From an uncultured Bacilli bacterium (GTDB taxonomy: Bacteria > Bacillota_I > Bacilli_A > RF39 > UBA660): a stretch of DNA of 19,669 bases. How positions within the stretch are numbered: position 1 is the first letter of the stretch; every line of letters starts with the position of its first letter. The stretch lies in NCBI GenBank assembly GCA_947624535.1, contig CANQKU010000008.1, forward strand, positions 1 through 19,669, given 5' to 3'. The notes beneath the pieces are model-generated. The model was not told the origin of the DNA, searched no databases, and was given only the letters and a program-made list of their open reading frames with translations. The position numbers were made by a program, and so were the translations under genes. Below are positions 1 to 7,650 of this stretch, piece after piece.

Positions 1-33
1 CCCCAGGGCTTTTGTCAAGAAAAATTTTATTCA

Positions 34-61
34 CAAAAAAAACTCTAGGAATTTCTAGAGT
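34..61 (-). terminator. Intrinsic terminator overlapping the 3' end of murE
   Basis: On the minus strand a perfect 7-bp stem, ACTCTAG paired with CTAGAGT (plus 55-61 and 42-48), is followed by a run of eight U residues (plus 35-42). The stem includes the last codons and the TAG stop of murE (stop at 45-47), so the terminator is embedded in the coding end. Bases 1-33 hold nothing I can assign. Confidence 0.85.
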
Positions 62-1466
62 CTTTAAAATATTTACTTATAACGTCATAGTCACAATATG
101 GCTCTCTACGATTTTCAATAGCCATATAATTATCTCTTCCCTTACCAAGGATAAGTACTATATCTCCATTTCTTGCCATATCAAGTGCATATTTAATAGC
201 TTCACTTCTATCAATAATTCTTACATAATTATCTTTTTTCTCATCACCTATCATTTGATCAATGATACTATCAACACTCTCATATCTAGGATCATCCATA
301 GTAAAAATAACAAAGTCACTATTATTTAGAATATACTTTCCAATTTTTGAACGTTTTTCTTGCTCTCTTCCACCAGCTGCACCTGTCAAAAGAATTATTC
401 TTTTATACTTACCTTTAAAACTTTCTACAATATTTTTAATCCCATTTAATGTATGAGCATAATCTAATACCAAGTCATACTTTTGATTAAAATCCAAAAA
501 CTCTGTTCTACCCTTAACCGCAGGAAGCACTTCTATTTTTGAAATTATACTAGATAAATCAAGTTTTTCTAAATAACAAACTATAAAAGCGGCTGTCACA
601 TTATAGACATTATACTCACATAAATATGGACTTTTAATCTTATAAACATTATTCTTTACTACTATTTCAAAAGTTGTATAATTATTAACTTCTTTAATAT
701 TAGAAATTCTAAAGTCACATTCCTCACTTTTTCCATAAGTATATAAATTAGGATAATTAAATTTAGTTAACTCTTTACAATTTTCATCATCTATATTAAC
801 AATAATAGCGCCATTTCGTTTAACTAACTTAGCTAATGAAAGTTTCGATTCAATATAATTTTCTAAGGTCTTATGAACATTTAAATGATCTTCTGTAATA
901 TTAGTAAATATAGCATATTTAAAAGCTAAATCATTTACTCTTTCATGTAATAAAGCTTCACTAGATACTTCCATAACTACATGTGTACAATTATTTTTTT
1001 CTAATTTAGATAAATATTTATATAATTTTTCATTAGTTGGGGTAGTATTTTCAAGTTTAATTACTTCATTTTGATACTCAATTCCATTTGTACCAATATA
1101 TGCAGTATTATATTTTTCATTTAATAGTTGAGCTAATATAGATGCAGTTGTAGTTTTTCCATCTGTTCCTGTTATTCCAACTAAGGTTTGACTATTTTTA
1201 TAGTCATAAAATTTTATACAAATATCATTTAATACTTTATTGACATTAGATACCTTTACAATAGGTATATTAGCATCAAAGTCAATATCTGTAACAACAG
1301 CTGCTGCCCCACGTGAAATAGCATCATCTATATAGTCACTATGTTTAACATTAAATCCATTAACCGCAACAAATAAATCTCCATCACTAACTTCTCTTGA
1401 GTCTATTTTAATATCTTTAATTAAAGTATCATATTCACAAGGAATAATCTCTTTTAATTTTTTCAT
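45..1466 (-). CDS. murE: UDP-N-acetylmuramyl-tripeptide synthetase (MurE family Mur ligase)
   Basis: This is a cytoplasmic ATP-dependent ligase that adds the third stem-peptide residue (meso-diaminopimelate or L-lysine) to UDP-MurNAc-L-Ala-D-Glu in peptidoglycan synthesis. All three Mur ligase domains are visible in 473 residues, a normal MurE length. The N-terminal UDP-binding part includes SREV and the DLFVAV segment. The P-loop GTDGKTT is at 100-106, with a TTPTN motif at 141-145 and a candidate carbamylated lysine at K208. The C-terminal domain contains DYAHT (335-339) and an acceptor-site segment, DDPRYE, at 391-396. The acceptor motif differs from the DNPR of typical diaminopimelate enzymes, and the usual GKGHE reads GKGRD (441-445), so the third amino acid is left open. 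The ATG follows an AGGTGATA ribosome site. The gene diverges from the arginase-fold gene and ends in its own terminator. Membership of the MurE clade is secure; acceptor specificity is not. Confidence 0.93.
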   Translation of the reverse strand: MKKLKEIIPCEYDTLIKDIKIDSREVSDGDLFVAVNGFNVKHSDYIDDAISRGAAAVVTDIDFDANIPIVKVSNVNKVLNDICIKFYDYKNSQTLVGITGTDGKTTTASILAQLLNEKYNTAYIGTNGIEYQNEVIKLENTTPTNEKLYKYLSKLEKNNCTHVVMEVSSEALLHERVNDLAFKYAIFTNITEDHLNVHKTLENYIESKLSLAKLVKRNGAIIVNIDDENCKELTKFNYPNLYTYGKSEECDFRISNIKEVNNYTTFEIVVKNNVYKIKSPYLCEYNVYNVTAAFIVCYLEKLDLSSIISKIEVLPAVKGRTEFLDFNQKYDLVLDYAHTLNGIKNIVESFKGKYKRIILLTGAAGGREQEKRSKIGKYILNNSDFVIFTMDDPRYESVDSIIDQMIGDEKKDNYVRIIDRSEAIKYALDMARNGDIVLILGKGRDNYMAIENRREPYCDYDVISKYFKDSRNS

Positions 1467-1482
1467 CTTATCACCTACTATT

Positions 1483-1488
1483 ATTATA
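1483..1488 (-). promoter_or_regulatory. Putative -10 element for murE
   Basis: A perfect TATAAT reads on the minus strand about 17 bases before the murE start codon. No good -35 hexamer lies at the right spacing; TTTCAT at 17 bp is weak. The leader would be short. Confidence 0.45.
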
Positions 1489-1543
1489 TAGTAAACTTAT
1501 GTAAAATGAAAGAATTTTGTGAATAGAAGATTAATTTTTGTGG

Positions 1544-1549
1544 TATAAT
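1544..1549 (+). promoter_or_regulatory. Extended -10 promoter for the arginase-fold gene
   Basis: TGG-TATAAT forms an extended -10 element on the plus strand, without a convincing -35. Transcription would begin near 1556, leaving about 12 bases of leader that contain the AGGTGAT ribosome site. The murE promoter faces the other way about 55 bases off. Confidence 0.6.
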
Positions 1550-1567
1550 CTCAACAGGTGATTATCA

Positions 1568-2473
1568 ATGAATTGTATAATTATTGGAGCAGAGTCAGAC
1601 TTAGGTGTACATATTGATGGAGCTCGTTTAGGTCCTGTTCAATTAGCTAAAGATTTAGCTGGATTTTATCAAGGAGAAATTTTATCATTTAAACAAGATG
1701 AAACTACTATTAAAAGTAGAAATCTATCCGATCGTTCTAAAAATAAATATGAAATAAATCAAATTAATGAGAAGTTATATAATTCTATTTTAGAGAAACG
1801 AAAAGAAGGATTTTTTCCTCTTTTAATTGGTGGAGATAAATCAGTAACAATTCCTAGTTGTTTAGCTGATGCTAGAGAAAATGAAGAAATTGGCTGTATC
1901 ATTATTAGTGCTCATGCTGATTATAATACTTTTAGAACTACTGAAACTGGTAATATTAATGGATTTCCAACAGCGTGTATTACTGGATTTGAATGTGAAG
2001 AGTTAAGAACATTTCATCGTGGAGAAATTATTCAAGCTTCTAAAACTGTTATTATTGGTGCTAGAAGTATGAATGAAAAAGAAAAAGATAATTTAAAATA
2101 TTCAGGAATTACTGTTTATACTACTGAAGATATTAAAAAATTAGGTGCTAAAGATGTTATTGATCAAGCTTTTGAAATTGCTTCATATAAGACTAAAAGT
2201 GTCCATATTTGTTATGATTTAGATATTATTGATCCTAGTATTGCTCCAGGAATTTCAATTCCTGAATTTAATGGTATAGATGAAGAATTAGCGACAAATA
2301 TAAATGATCAAATACTAACTCACTTTAATGTAGTTAGTGGCTATGACTTAGTTGAATTAAATCCACTACGTGATCAAGCAAGAAAAACTGAACAAATTGC
2401 TATTAACTTATTATTTAAAGTAATCAAACAAATTGAACAATTACCCGATAAAAAAATTGATGAAGAATATTAA
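1568..2473 (+). CDS. Arginase/agmatinase/formiminoglutamase-fold protein with altered metal ligands
   Basis: This 301-residue protein belongs to the ureohydrolase superfamily, whose members use a Mn2+ pair to hydrolyse guanidino or formimino groups from arginine, agmatine or formiminoglutamate. The family signatures are present in order: GGDKS (88-92), SAHADYN (114-120), YDLDIIDPS (216-224) and ELNPLRDQ (263-270), where canonical arginases have GGDHS, DAHAD, DxD and ExNP. Two ligand positions are changed: the metal-A histidine is K91 and the bridging first aspartate is S114. H116, D118, D217 and D219 remain. It may therefore bind one metal, act on an unusual substrate, or be a non-catalytic relative. 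It is the only plus-strand gene here and has its own promoter and ribosome site. There is no neighbouring arginine pathway gene to suggest a substrate. The family is secure; the activity is uncertain. Confidence 0.85.
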   Translation: MNCIIIGAESDLGVHIDGARLGPVQLAKDLAGFYQGEILSFKQDETTIKSRNLSDRSKNKYEINQINEKLYNSILEKRKEGFFPLLIGGDKSVTIPSCLADARENEEIGCIIISAHADYNTFRTTETGNINGFPTACITGFECEELRTFHRGEIIQASKTVIIGARSMNEKEKDNLKYSGITVYTTEDIKKLGAKDVIDQAFEIASYKTKSVHICYDLDIIDPSIAPGISIPEFNGIDEELATNINDQILTHFNVVSGYDLVELNPLRDQARKTEQIAINLLFKVIKQIEQLPDKKIDEEY

Positions 2474-2510
2474 AAAAGAGATGCTTAAGCTAAAGCATTT
2501 CTTTTTCTTA
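2474..2510. terminator. Bidirectional terminator between convergent genes
   Basis: A 13-bp stem with one wobble pair (AAAAGAGATGCTT with AAGCATTTCTTTT) has A-rich and T-rich flanks, so it can terminate in both directions. It sits directly after the TAA of the arginase-fold gene (2471-2473) and reaches the stop of the convergent 2508-3161 gene. Confidence 0.85.
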
Positions 2511-3161
2511 ACGTTTTTTTAATTTATTTACCTTATTTTCAAATTTAGTTATTTCTTCAGTTAATAAGGAATAATTTATTTCATTTGAATTAACTACATG
2601 ATTATTTAAAAATTCAAGTTTTTTTGAAAAGTATGTTAGATCTTGATTAAAGATACTAAAGTCTTCTACTTTTTGATTTTGCATAAATCTTTTACTAGTT
2701 TCTTTATCATATATTGTTATATTTCTTGGATTTTCTATTTTATCGTATAAATTTTTTTCAACAACTAAACCTAAAGTTGTATCATATACTAATTCTTGAT
2801 TATTTTTCTTTCTAACTGCTACTCTATGCATCCCAAAATTTGGAATTTTATTATCTTTAGCATATTTAATATTTTCTGGGTTCCAACTAATACTATTAAT
2901 CTTAGCATCCATTAAATAAAAGTCATCTTGTTCAAATCCAAATGCTGCTAAAACAGCTCTACTATAGCATTTCCTATTACACAACTTAAAAGATAGTAAG
3001 ATAATAGAAAGTGGGGTTCTCTCTATAGACTTTTTTCTTAATTGGCTTATAAACTTATCATCATAATAATCAATTAAATTATTTTCTAGGCCATATTCAA
3101 TAAGTTTTAATTTTCTTTGAAAAAAGTATTCCCATCTAATTACTTCTAAATGTTTAATCAT
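2508..3161 (-). CDS. Hypothetical protein with a possible Cys-His-Asp triad
   Basis: I do not recognise this 217-residue protein as a named family. It has no signal peptide or membrane segment, so it is probably cytoplasmic. The N-terminal third is helical and charged. The centre has CNRKCYSRA (61-69), then a beta-type segment GMHRVAV (110-116) and LVYDTTLG (125-131). The spacing and strand pattern Cys (C65), His (H112), Asp (D127) resemble papain-like or transglutaminase-like folds, where these residues form a catalytic triad. That is a suggestion from motif order only. The C-terminal 60 residues are lysine-rich and look coiled-coil-like. The ATG follows an AGAGGGGG ribosome site, and the gene has its own promoter (3187-3215), so it is a single-gene unit between two terminators. 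Confidence 0.75.
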   Translation of the reverse strand: MIKHLEVIRWEYFFQRKLKLIEYGLENNLIDYYDDKFISQLRKKSIERTPLSIILLSFKLCNRKCYSRAVLAAFGFEQDDFYLMDAKINSISWNPENIKYAKDNKIPNFGMHRVAVRKKNNQELVYDTTLGLVVEKNLYDKIENPRNITIYDKETSKRFMQNQKVEDFSIFNQDLTYFSKKLEFLNNHVVNSNEINYSLLTEEITKFENKVNKLKKR

Positions 3162-3186
3162 AAAATCCCCCTCTTTAATGGCTAGT

Positions 3187-3215
3187 ATTATACCATAACT
3201 AAATAAACTTGTAAA
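3187..3215 (-). promoter_or_regulatory. Sigma-A-like promoter for the 2508-3161 gene
   Basis: On the minus strand TTTACA (3210-3215) and TATAAT (3187-3192) are separated by exactly 17 bases, 25 bases before the ATG. The TATAAT is preceded by TGG, giving an extended -10 as well. Confidence 0.8.
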
Positions 3216-3248
3216 GAAAAAGTCCTAAAGATTCTTTTAGAACTTTTA
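3212..3248 (-). terminator. Intrinsic terminator of the antiporter-ileS operon
   Basis: Minus-strand RNA forms a 12-bp stem, AAAAGUUCUAAA with UUUAGGACUUUU (one U-G pair), followed by a U-rich tail. It lies just after the ileS stop codon and runs slightly into the -35 region of the next gene. Confidence 0.8.
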
Positions 3249-3254
3249 TTTATT

Positions 3255-6200
3255 TTATATTTTTTCTACGTCTAAAGTTACGTTGGTATCATTTAATAAA
3301 TAGGTGTTATTTGTCTTTTTCTTCTCGACTTTTTCAGCTAAAGTTTCATTCATGATATAGTCTTTATACTTTTCTACTACCTTATCTAGTTTTTCACTAC
3401 CATCATAGTAAATATAAATATGATCAGTAATAACAAAGTCTTTTTCTTTTCTCAAACTTTGAATAGTACGTACCATTTCACGAGCAAGTCCTTCTAAGAT
3501 TAAATCTTCATCTAAATTTGTATCTAAAATTACACATAATTTAGAATTATTACTAGCTACATAACCATCTTTTACTTTAATAGTTGAAATTGTATTAATA
3601 GTATCTAATGTAAAGTCTTCTCCATCTAAGTCAATAGTTAATGGATTTTTAGATACTGAGAATGCTTCTTCACTTGATAGAGTTTTAATCTTTTCTTGTA
3701 ATAGTTTTATCTTAGAACCTAACTCTTTACCTAAAATTTTAAAATTAGGTTTCAACTCATATGTTAAGTACTCAGTCATATCATCTTGATAAATAATATT
3801 TTTTACATTTAATTCTTCTTTAATAATAGTATCTAAATCACCTATTATATCTTTAACTTCAGTAGCTAGAATTAATGAAGAAATTGGCTGACGAACTTTA
3901 ATATTAGCATTTTCTCTAGCATCTCTTCCTAAACTACAAATATCTCTTACTAAGTCCATTTTCTCTTCTATTTTTTCATGAATTAAACTTTCTTGAATAT
4001 CAGGAAAATTAGCTAGATGAACACTTTCTTCACCAGTTAACTTAGTGTAAATCTCATCAGAGATAAATGGAGTAATTGGGGCAGTAATTTGAGCAAGGGT
4101 TACTAAAACTTCATAAGTTGTTAAGTAGACTGACTTTTTACTATCAGTTAATTCACTATCCCAAAAACGTCTACGATTACTTCTAATATACCAATTTGAT
4201 AAGTCATCATTTAAAAATGGAATAATAGCTTTAACAACTTTATTTAAATCATATTCTTCATAACCTTCTGTTACCGTTTTTACTAATCTATTTAATTTAG
4301 ATAATAGCCATTTATCAATTAATTCTCTTTCACTTACTGGTATTTGATACTCTCTTGGATCAATATTATCAGCATTAGCATACATTTCAAAGAATGAATA
4401 AGCATTTTTAAATGTAGAAATGTATTTTGAATAAATCTCTTTCATACCTTCTGTATCAAATCTAAGTGGAGTCCAAACTGGAGAAACATATGGTAAGTAA
4501 AATCTAACTGTATCAGCACCATATTCATTAATAGTAGTAAATGGCTCGACAATATTTCCCTTAGATTTAGACATTTTCTTACCAAATTTATCAAGTAATA
4601 AGTCATTTACTAAGACATTTTTATATGGAGCTTTACCTGTTAAAAATACTGATATGACTAACAAAGTATAAAACCAACCTCTAGTTTGATCAATTCCCTC
4701 AGCAATAAAGTCTGCTGGAAATTGTTCTTCCCATAGTTTTTGATTTTCAAATGGATAGTGGTATTGAGCAAATGGCATAGATCCTGAATCAAACCAACAG
4801 TCAATTACTTCTTCGACACGATTCATCACTTTACCACATTTTGGACAAGTTATATGCACATCATCTACATATGGTCTATGTAAGTCGATATCTTCATCTA
4901 TTTCTTCAATTGATTTTTCTACTAATTCTTTACGAGAGCCAATCATATCCATATGACCACATTCACATCTCCATAATGGTAATGGAGTTCCCCAATATCT
5001 ATTTCTAGAAATTGCCCAATCTTTTAAATTCTCAAGCCAATTTCCAAAACGTTTTTCACCAACAAATGAAGGATGCCAAGAAACGGTTTTATTGGCTTCT
5101 ATAATTTTATCTTTTAATTTTGTTACCTCAAGATAATAACTAGATTTTGAATAATAAATTAATGGTGTATGGCATCTCCAACAATGTGGATATTGATGCT
5201 TTATTTTTTGTTTTTTAAATAATTTGTCATGCTCTTTTAAATATTTAATGACTTCCAAATCTGCATCAAATACTAACATTCCTTTCCAACTACCATCAAG
5301 ATATTTTCCATCTTCTCCAACTGGATTTAAGTATGGCAAGTGATATTTTTTACCAACTAAAGCATCATCTTCACCAAAAGCAGGGGCAATATGAACAATA
5401 CCAGTACCATCTTCCATAGTTACATAATCAGCTAAAGTTACAAAGAAAGCTTTTTGTTTTACTTCAAAGTCAGGAATTAATTGATCATACTCGACATATT
5501 CTAAATCTTTTCCTTGATACTCTTCTAATATTTCAACATCTTCTCCTAAAACTTTATTAAGAAGAGCTTTAGCTAAAATAAATTTATGTCCTTTTGACTC
5601 TACTTTTACATAAGCCTCATTTGGATTAACACATAAAGCTACATTAGATGATAAAGTCCATGGTGTAGTTGTCCAAACTAGAAAATAACAATCTTCATCT
5701 TTTTTCTTAAATGGTACTATTACTGTATTAGCATCCATCTCTTCATAACCTTGAGCTACTTCATGAGATGCAAGTCCAGTTCCGCATCTTGGACAATATG
5801 GTAAGATTTTACTACCCTCATAAAATAAACCCTCTTCAAAGAATTTTTGTAAAATCCACCACTCTGTTTCAATATAGTCATTATCATAAGTAACATATGG
5901 ATTTTTCAAGTCAATAAATTGCCCCATTTCTTCAGTTAATCTAGTAAATGCTTCTTCATTTTTCCAAACAATATTACGACACTCTTTATTAAACTTTTCT
6001 ACTCCATACTTTTCAATATCTTTCTTACCAGAAAAACCTAATTCTTTTTCTACTTGTAATTCTACAGGAAGTCCATGAGTATCCCAACCTACTTTACGTA
6101 AGACTTTATGACCTCTCATAGTTTGATATTTACAAAAAGAGTCTTTTAAAAATTTAGCCATCATATGATGAAGTCCTGGAAATCCATTAGCAGTTGCTGG

Positions 6201-6341
6201 TCCATCATAGAAAACAAACTTATCAAAGTCTTTATTCTTATCAATACATTTTTTTAATATAGTATCAATTCCACCCCATTTTTTAGCAATCTTTTTCTCA
6301 ATATCTGATATTTTCCCTGTTTCTAATTTTTCAAATTTCAT
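3255..6341 (-). CDS. ileS: Isoleucyl-tRNA synthetase, type 2 (IleS2) with GXHH signature
   Basis: This class I aminoacyl-tRNA synthetase charges tRNA-Ile in the cytoplasm. At 1028 residues it matches the long IleS2 (eukaryote-like) form rather than the shorter IleS1. Visible parts include the nucleotide-binding strand YDGPATANG (45-53), the signature GLHH at 56-59 in place of HXGH, and the editing domain with TTTPWT (224-229) and HIAPAFGEDD (317-326). Cys pairs resembling zinc sites lie near 183/186, 387/390, 459/461 and 499/502. CWFDSGS is at 515-521 and KKMSKSKGN at 588-596. A helical anticodon-binding domain and a C-terminal region follow. IleS2 enzymes are known for low mupirocin sensitivity, and GXHH variants have been reported as hyper-resistant. 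It is the second gene of an operon, 22 bases after the antiporter, under an isoleucine T-box; its ribosome site (GTAGG) is modest. Confidence 0.97.
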   Translation of the reverse strand: MKFEKLETGKISDIEKKIAKKWGGIDTILKKCIDKNKDFDKFVFYDGPATANGFPGLHHMMAKFLKDSFCKYQTMRGHKVLRKVGWDTHGLPVELQVEKELGFSGKKDIEKYGVEKFNKECRNIVWKNEEAFTRLTEEMGQFIDLKNPYVTYDNDYIETEWWILQKFFEEGLFYEGSKILPYCPRCGTGLASHEVAQGYEEMDANTVIVPFKKKDEDCYFLVWTTTPWTLSSNVALCVNPNEAYVKVESKGHKFILAKALLNKVLGEDVEILEEYQGKDLEYVEYDQLIPDFEVKQKAFFVTLADYVTMEDGTGIVHIAPAFGEDDALVGKKYHLPYLNPVGEDGKYLDGSWKGMLVFDADLEVIKYLKEHDKLFKKQKIKHQYPHCWRCHTPLIYYSKSSYYLEVTKLKDKIIEANKTVSWHPSFVGEKRFGNWLENLKDWAISRNRYWGTPLPLWRCECGHMDMIGSRKELVEKSIEEIDEDIDLHRPYVDDVHITCPKCGKVMNRVEEVIDCWFDSGSMPFAQYHYPFENQKLWEEQFPADFIAEGIDQTRGWFYTLLVISVFLTGKAPYKNVLVNDLLLDKFGKKMSKSKGNIVEPFTTINEYGADTVRFYLPYVSPVWTPLRFDTEGMKEIYSKYISTFKNAYSFFEMYANADNIDPREYQIPVSERELIDKWLLSKLNRLVKTVTEGYEEYDLNKVVKAIIPFLNDDLSNWYIRSNRRRFWDSELTDSKKSVYLTTYEVLVTLAQITAPITPFISDEIYTKLTGEESVHLANFPDIQESLIHEKIEEKMDLVRDICSLGRDARENANIKVRQPISSLILATEVKDIIGDLDTIIKEELNVKNIIYQDDMTEYLTYELKPNFKILGKELGSKIKLLQEKIKTLSSEEAFSVSKNPLTIDLDGEDFTLDTINTISTIKVKDGYVASNNSKLCVILDTNLDEDLILEGLAREMVRTIQSLRKEKDFVITDHIYIYYDGSEKLDKVVEKYKDYIMNETLAEKVEKKKTNNTYLLNDTNVTLDVEKI

Positions 6342-6363
6342 ATTAAAACCTACTTTCTATAAT

Positions 6364-7320
6364 TTATTTCATAATTACAAATGTATAATAAATAATAAAT
6401 ATAATTAAAAATATAATACCTTCTTTTCTATCTATTTTATAATTTTTAAAACTAAATATAAATAATAATAATGTTGTAATAAATAAAGCAAGTAAATCTA
6501 TTATACTAAATCCAACTGATGATATACCTCCAAAAATAGCAATGGGTAGTCCAATAACAATTCCTATATTAAAGATATTACTTCCTACAACATTACCAAT
6601 AGCAATATCATATTCTTTTTTTCTTGTTGCTACTACACTAGTTACTAATTCAGGTAAACTAGTACCTAAAGCAATAATAGTAAGAGAAATCATTCTTTCA
6701 CTAACACCTAGTATTTTAGCAATCATACTACTAGCATCAACTACAGCATTACTTCCTAAAACTAAACATAAAATACCTACAATTGTCAAGATAATTGACT
6801 TTAATATTCCATATTTGGGTTTAGTTTCATCTTCATCATCTACTTTTTTTCTCATAGCAGTAAATAAATAATAAACAAAGACTAGAAAAAACAAAAGAAT
6901 AGTAATTCCATCAGATCTAGTTAGTAAATTCTTACTAGCATGAGATATCCAAGTATCACTAATTAGAACAATGAATACTGCAGTCATTAAAATAGTAATA
7001 GGTAATTCTTTTTTAACTGTAGCATTTTTAACAGTTAATGAATGAATACAACTAGAAATTCCTAGTATCAGTAAAATATTTAAGATATTACTACCAATTA
7101 CATTTCCTAATAAAATATCAGTATTGCCACTTATAATGGATTTAATAGATACAGCTAATTCTGGTGCACTAGTACCAAAAGCTACAATAGTAAGTGCTAT
7201 AAGCATTTTAGATACTTTAAAATTTTCAGCTAAGGAAGATGCAGCATCAACAAATAAATCAGCTCCCTTTACTAATACAATAAATCCAATTATTAGTATT
7301 AAAATTTGTAAAACAATCAT
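6364..7320 (-). CDS. Sodium/calcium antiporter (CaCA family, YrbG-like)
   Basis: This 318-residue integral membrane protein of the cation/Ca2+ exchanger superfamily probably expels Ca2+ in exchange for Na+ or H+. Both inverted alpha repeats are clear. Alpha-1 (about 42-88) carries AFGTSAPEL, with E54, and GNVIGSNILN. Alpha-2 (about 212-257) carries ALGTSLPEL, with E224, and GNVVGSNIFN. About ten hydrophobic segments are visible, and the two halves are joined by an acidic cytoplasmic loop at 159-169. The ATG follows an AAAGGGG ribosome site directly downstream of the T-box terminator, so it is the first gene of the isoleucine-responsive transcript and ileS is the second. That arrangement is unusual, because nothing about cation transport is obviously linked to isoleucine charging. 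The ion preference cannot be read from the sequence. Confidence 0.92.
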   Translation of the reverse strand: MIVLQILILIIGFIVLVKGADLFVDAASSLAENFKVSKMLIALTIVAFGTSAPELAVSIKSIISGNTDILLGNVIGSNILNILLILGISSCIHSLTVKNATVKKELPITILMTAVFIVLISDTWISHASKNLLTRSDGITILLFFLVFVYYLFTAMRKKVDDEDETKPKYGILKSIILTIVGILCLVLGSNAVVDASSMIAKILGVSERMISLTIIALGTSLPELVTSVVATRKKEYDIAIGNVVGSNIFNIGIVIGLPIAIFGGISSVGFSIIDLLALFITTLLLFIFSFKNYKIDRKEGIIFLIIFIIYYTFVIMK

Positions 7321-7340
7321 ATCTTACCCCTTTCAAAAGA

Positions 7341-7598
7341 AAAAAATAACGCCCCTTTATAAGGACGAAATTTTTCGCGGTACCACCTTAATTTATAGTA
7401 GTTACTATACACCTCTAACTCACTTAACGCGTGAAAAACGTTTTTAGCTTATCCCTAAAACACAACTTGAAAGTGATCCAAATATTACTTCTTAACTTCT
7501 TTTCACCAGCCAGAAGTTCTCTAAGTAAGAATATAATATTCCGTCTTTCGCACTTGTTTTATATCAACTACTATATCATATTCTTAATATTCTTGCAA
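7341..7598 (-). promoter_or_regulatory. Isoleucine T-box leader with promoter, controlling antiporter-ileS
   Basis: The promoter is TTGCAA (7593-7598), 17 bases, then TATAGT (7570-7575). Stem I carries a perfect AACTTCT/AGAAGTT helix capped by GGCTGGTGAAA and a lower TTACTT/AAGTAA helix. Below this, the 3' side of the specifier loop reads TATTTGGAT, placing an AUU (Ile) codon at plus 7481-7483. The T-box AAGGTGGTACCGCG is at 7376-7389; its UGGU is complementary to an ACCA tRNA end, as expected for tRNA-Ile. CGTCCTT can pair either with the AAGG of the antiterminator or with AAGGGGCG of the terminator (7350-7367), which is followed by a U tract. Uncharged tRNA-Ile should therefore permit transcription. 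The specifier assignment was folded by eye. Confidence 0.92.
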
Positions 7599-7610
7599 GA
7601 TACCAAAAGA

Positions 7611-7641
7611 AAAATAGAATAATTTAGCTATTCTATTTTTT
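7611..7641. terminator. Terminator of TasA-like cassette 3
   Basis: A 10-bp stem, AAATAGAATA (7612-7621) with TATTCTATTT (7629-7638), has A and T runs on both sides. Nearly the same hairpin closes cassettes 1 and 2. It also shields the array from the T-box promoter directly beside it. Confidence 0.85.
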
Positions 7642-7650
7642 AACTATATT

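Noticed and set aside
12..456. Plus-strand open frames opposite murE
   Set aside because: Low-complexity hydrophobic translations with no ribosome site, antisense to well-supported murE codons.
6542..7622. Plus-strand open frames opposite the antiporter and the T-box leader
   Set aside because: They lack ribosome sites and family features, and lie antisense to a clear transporter and a structured leader.
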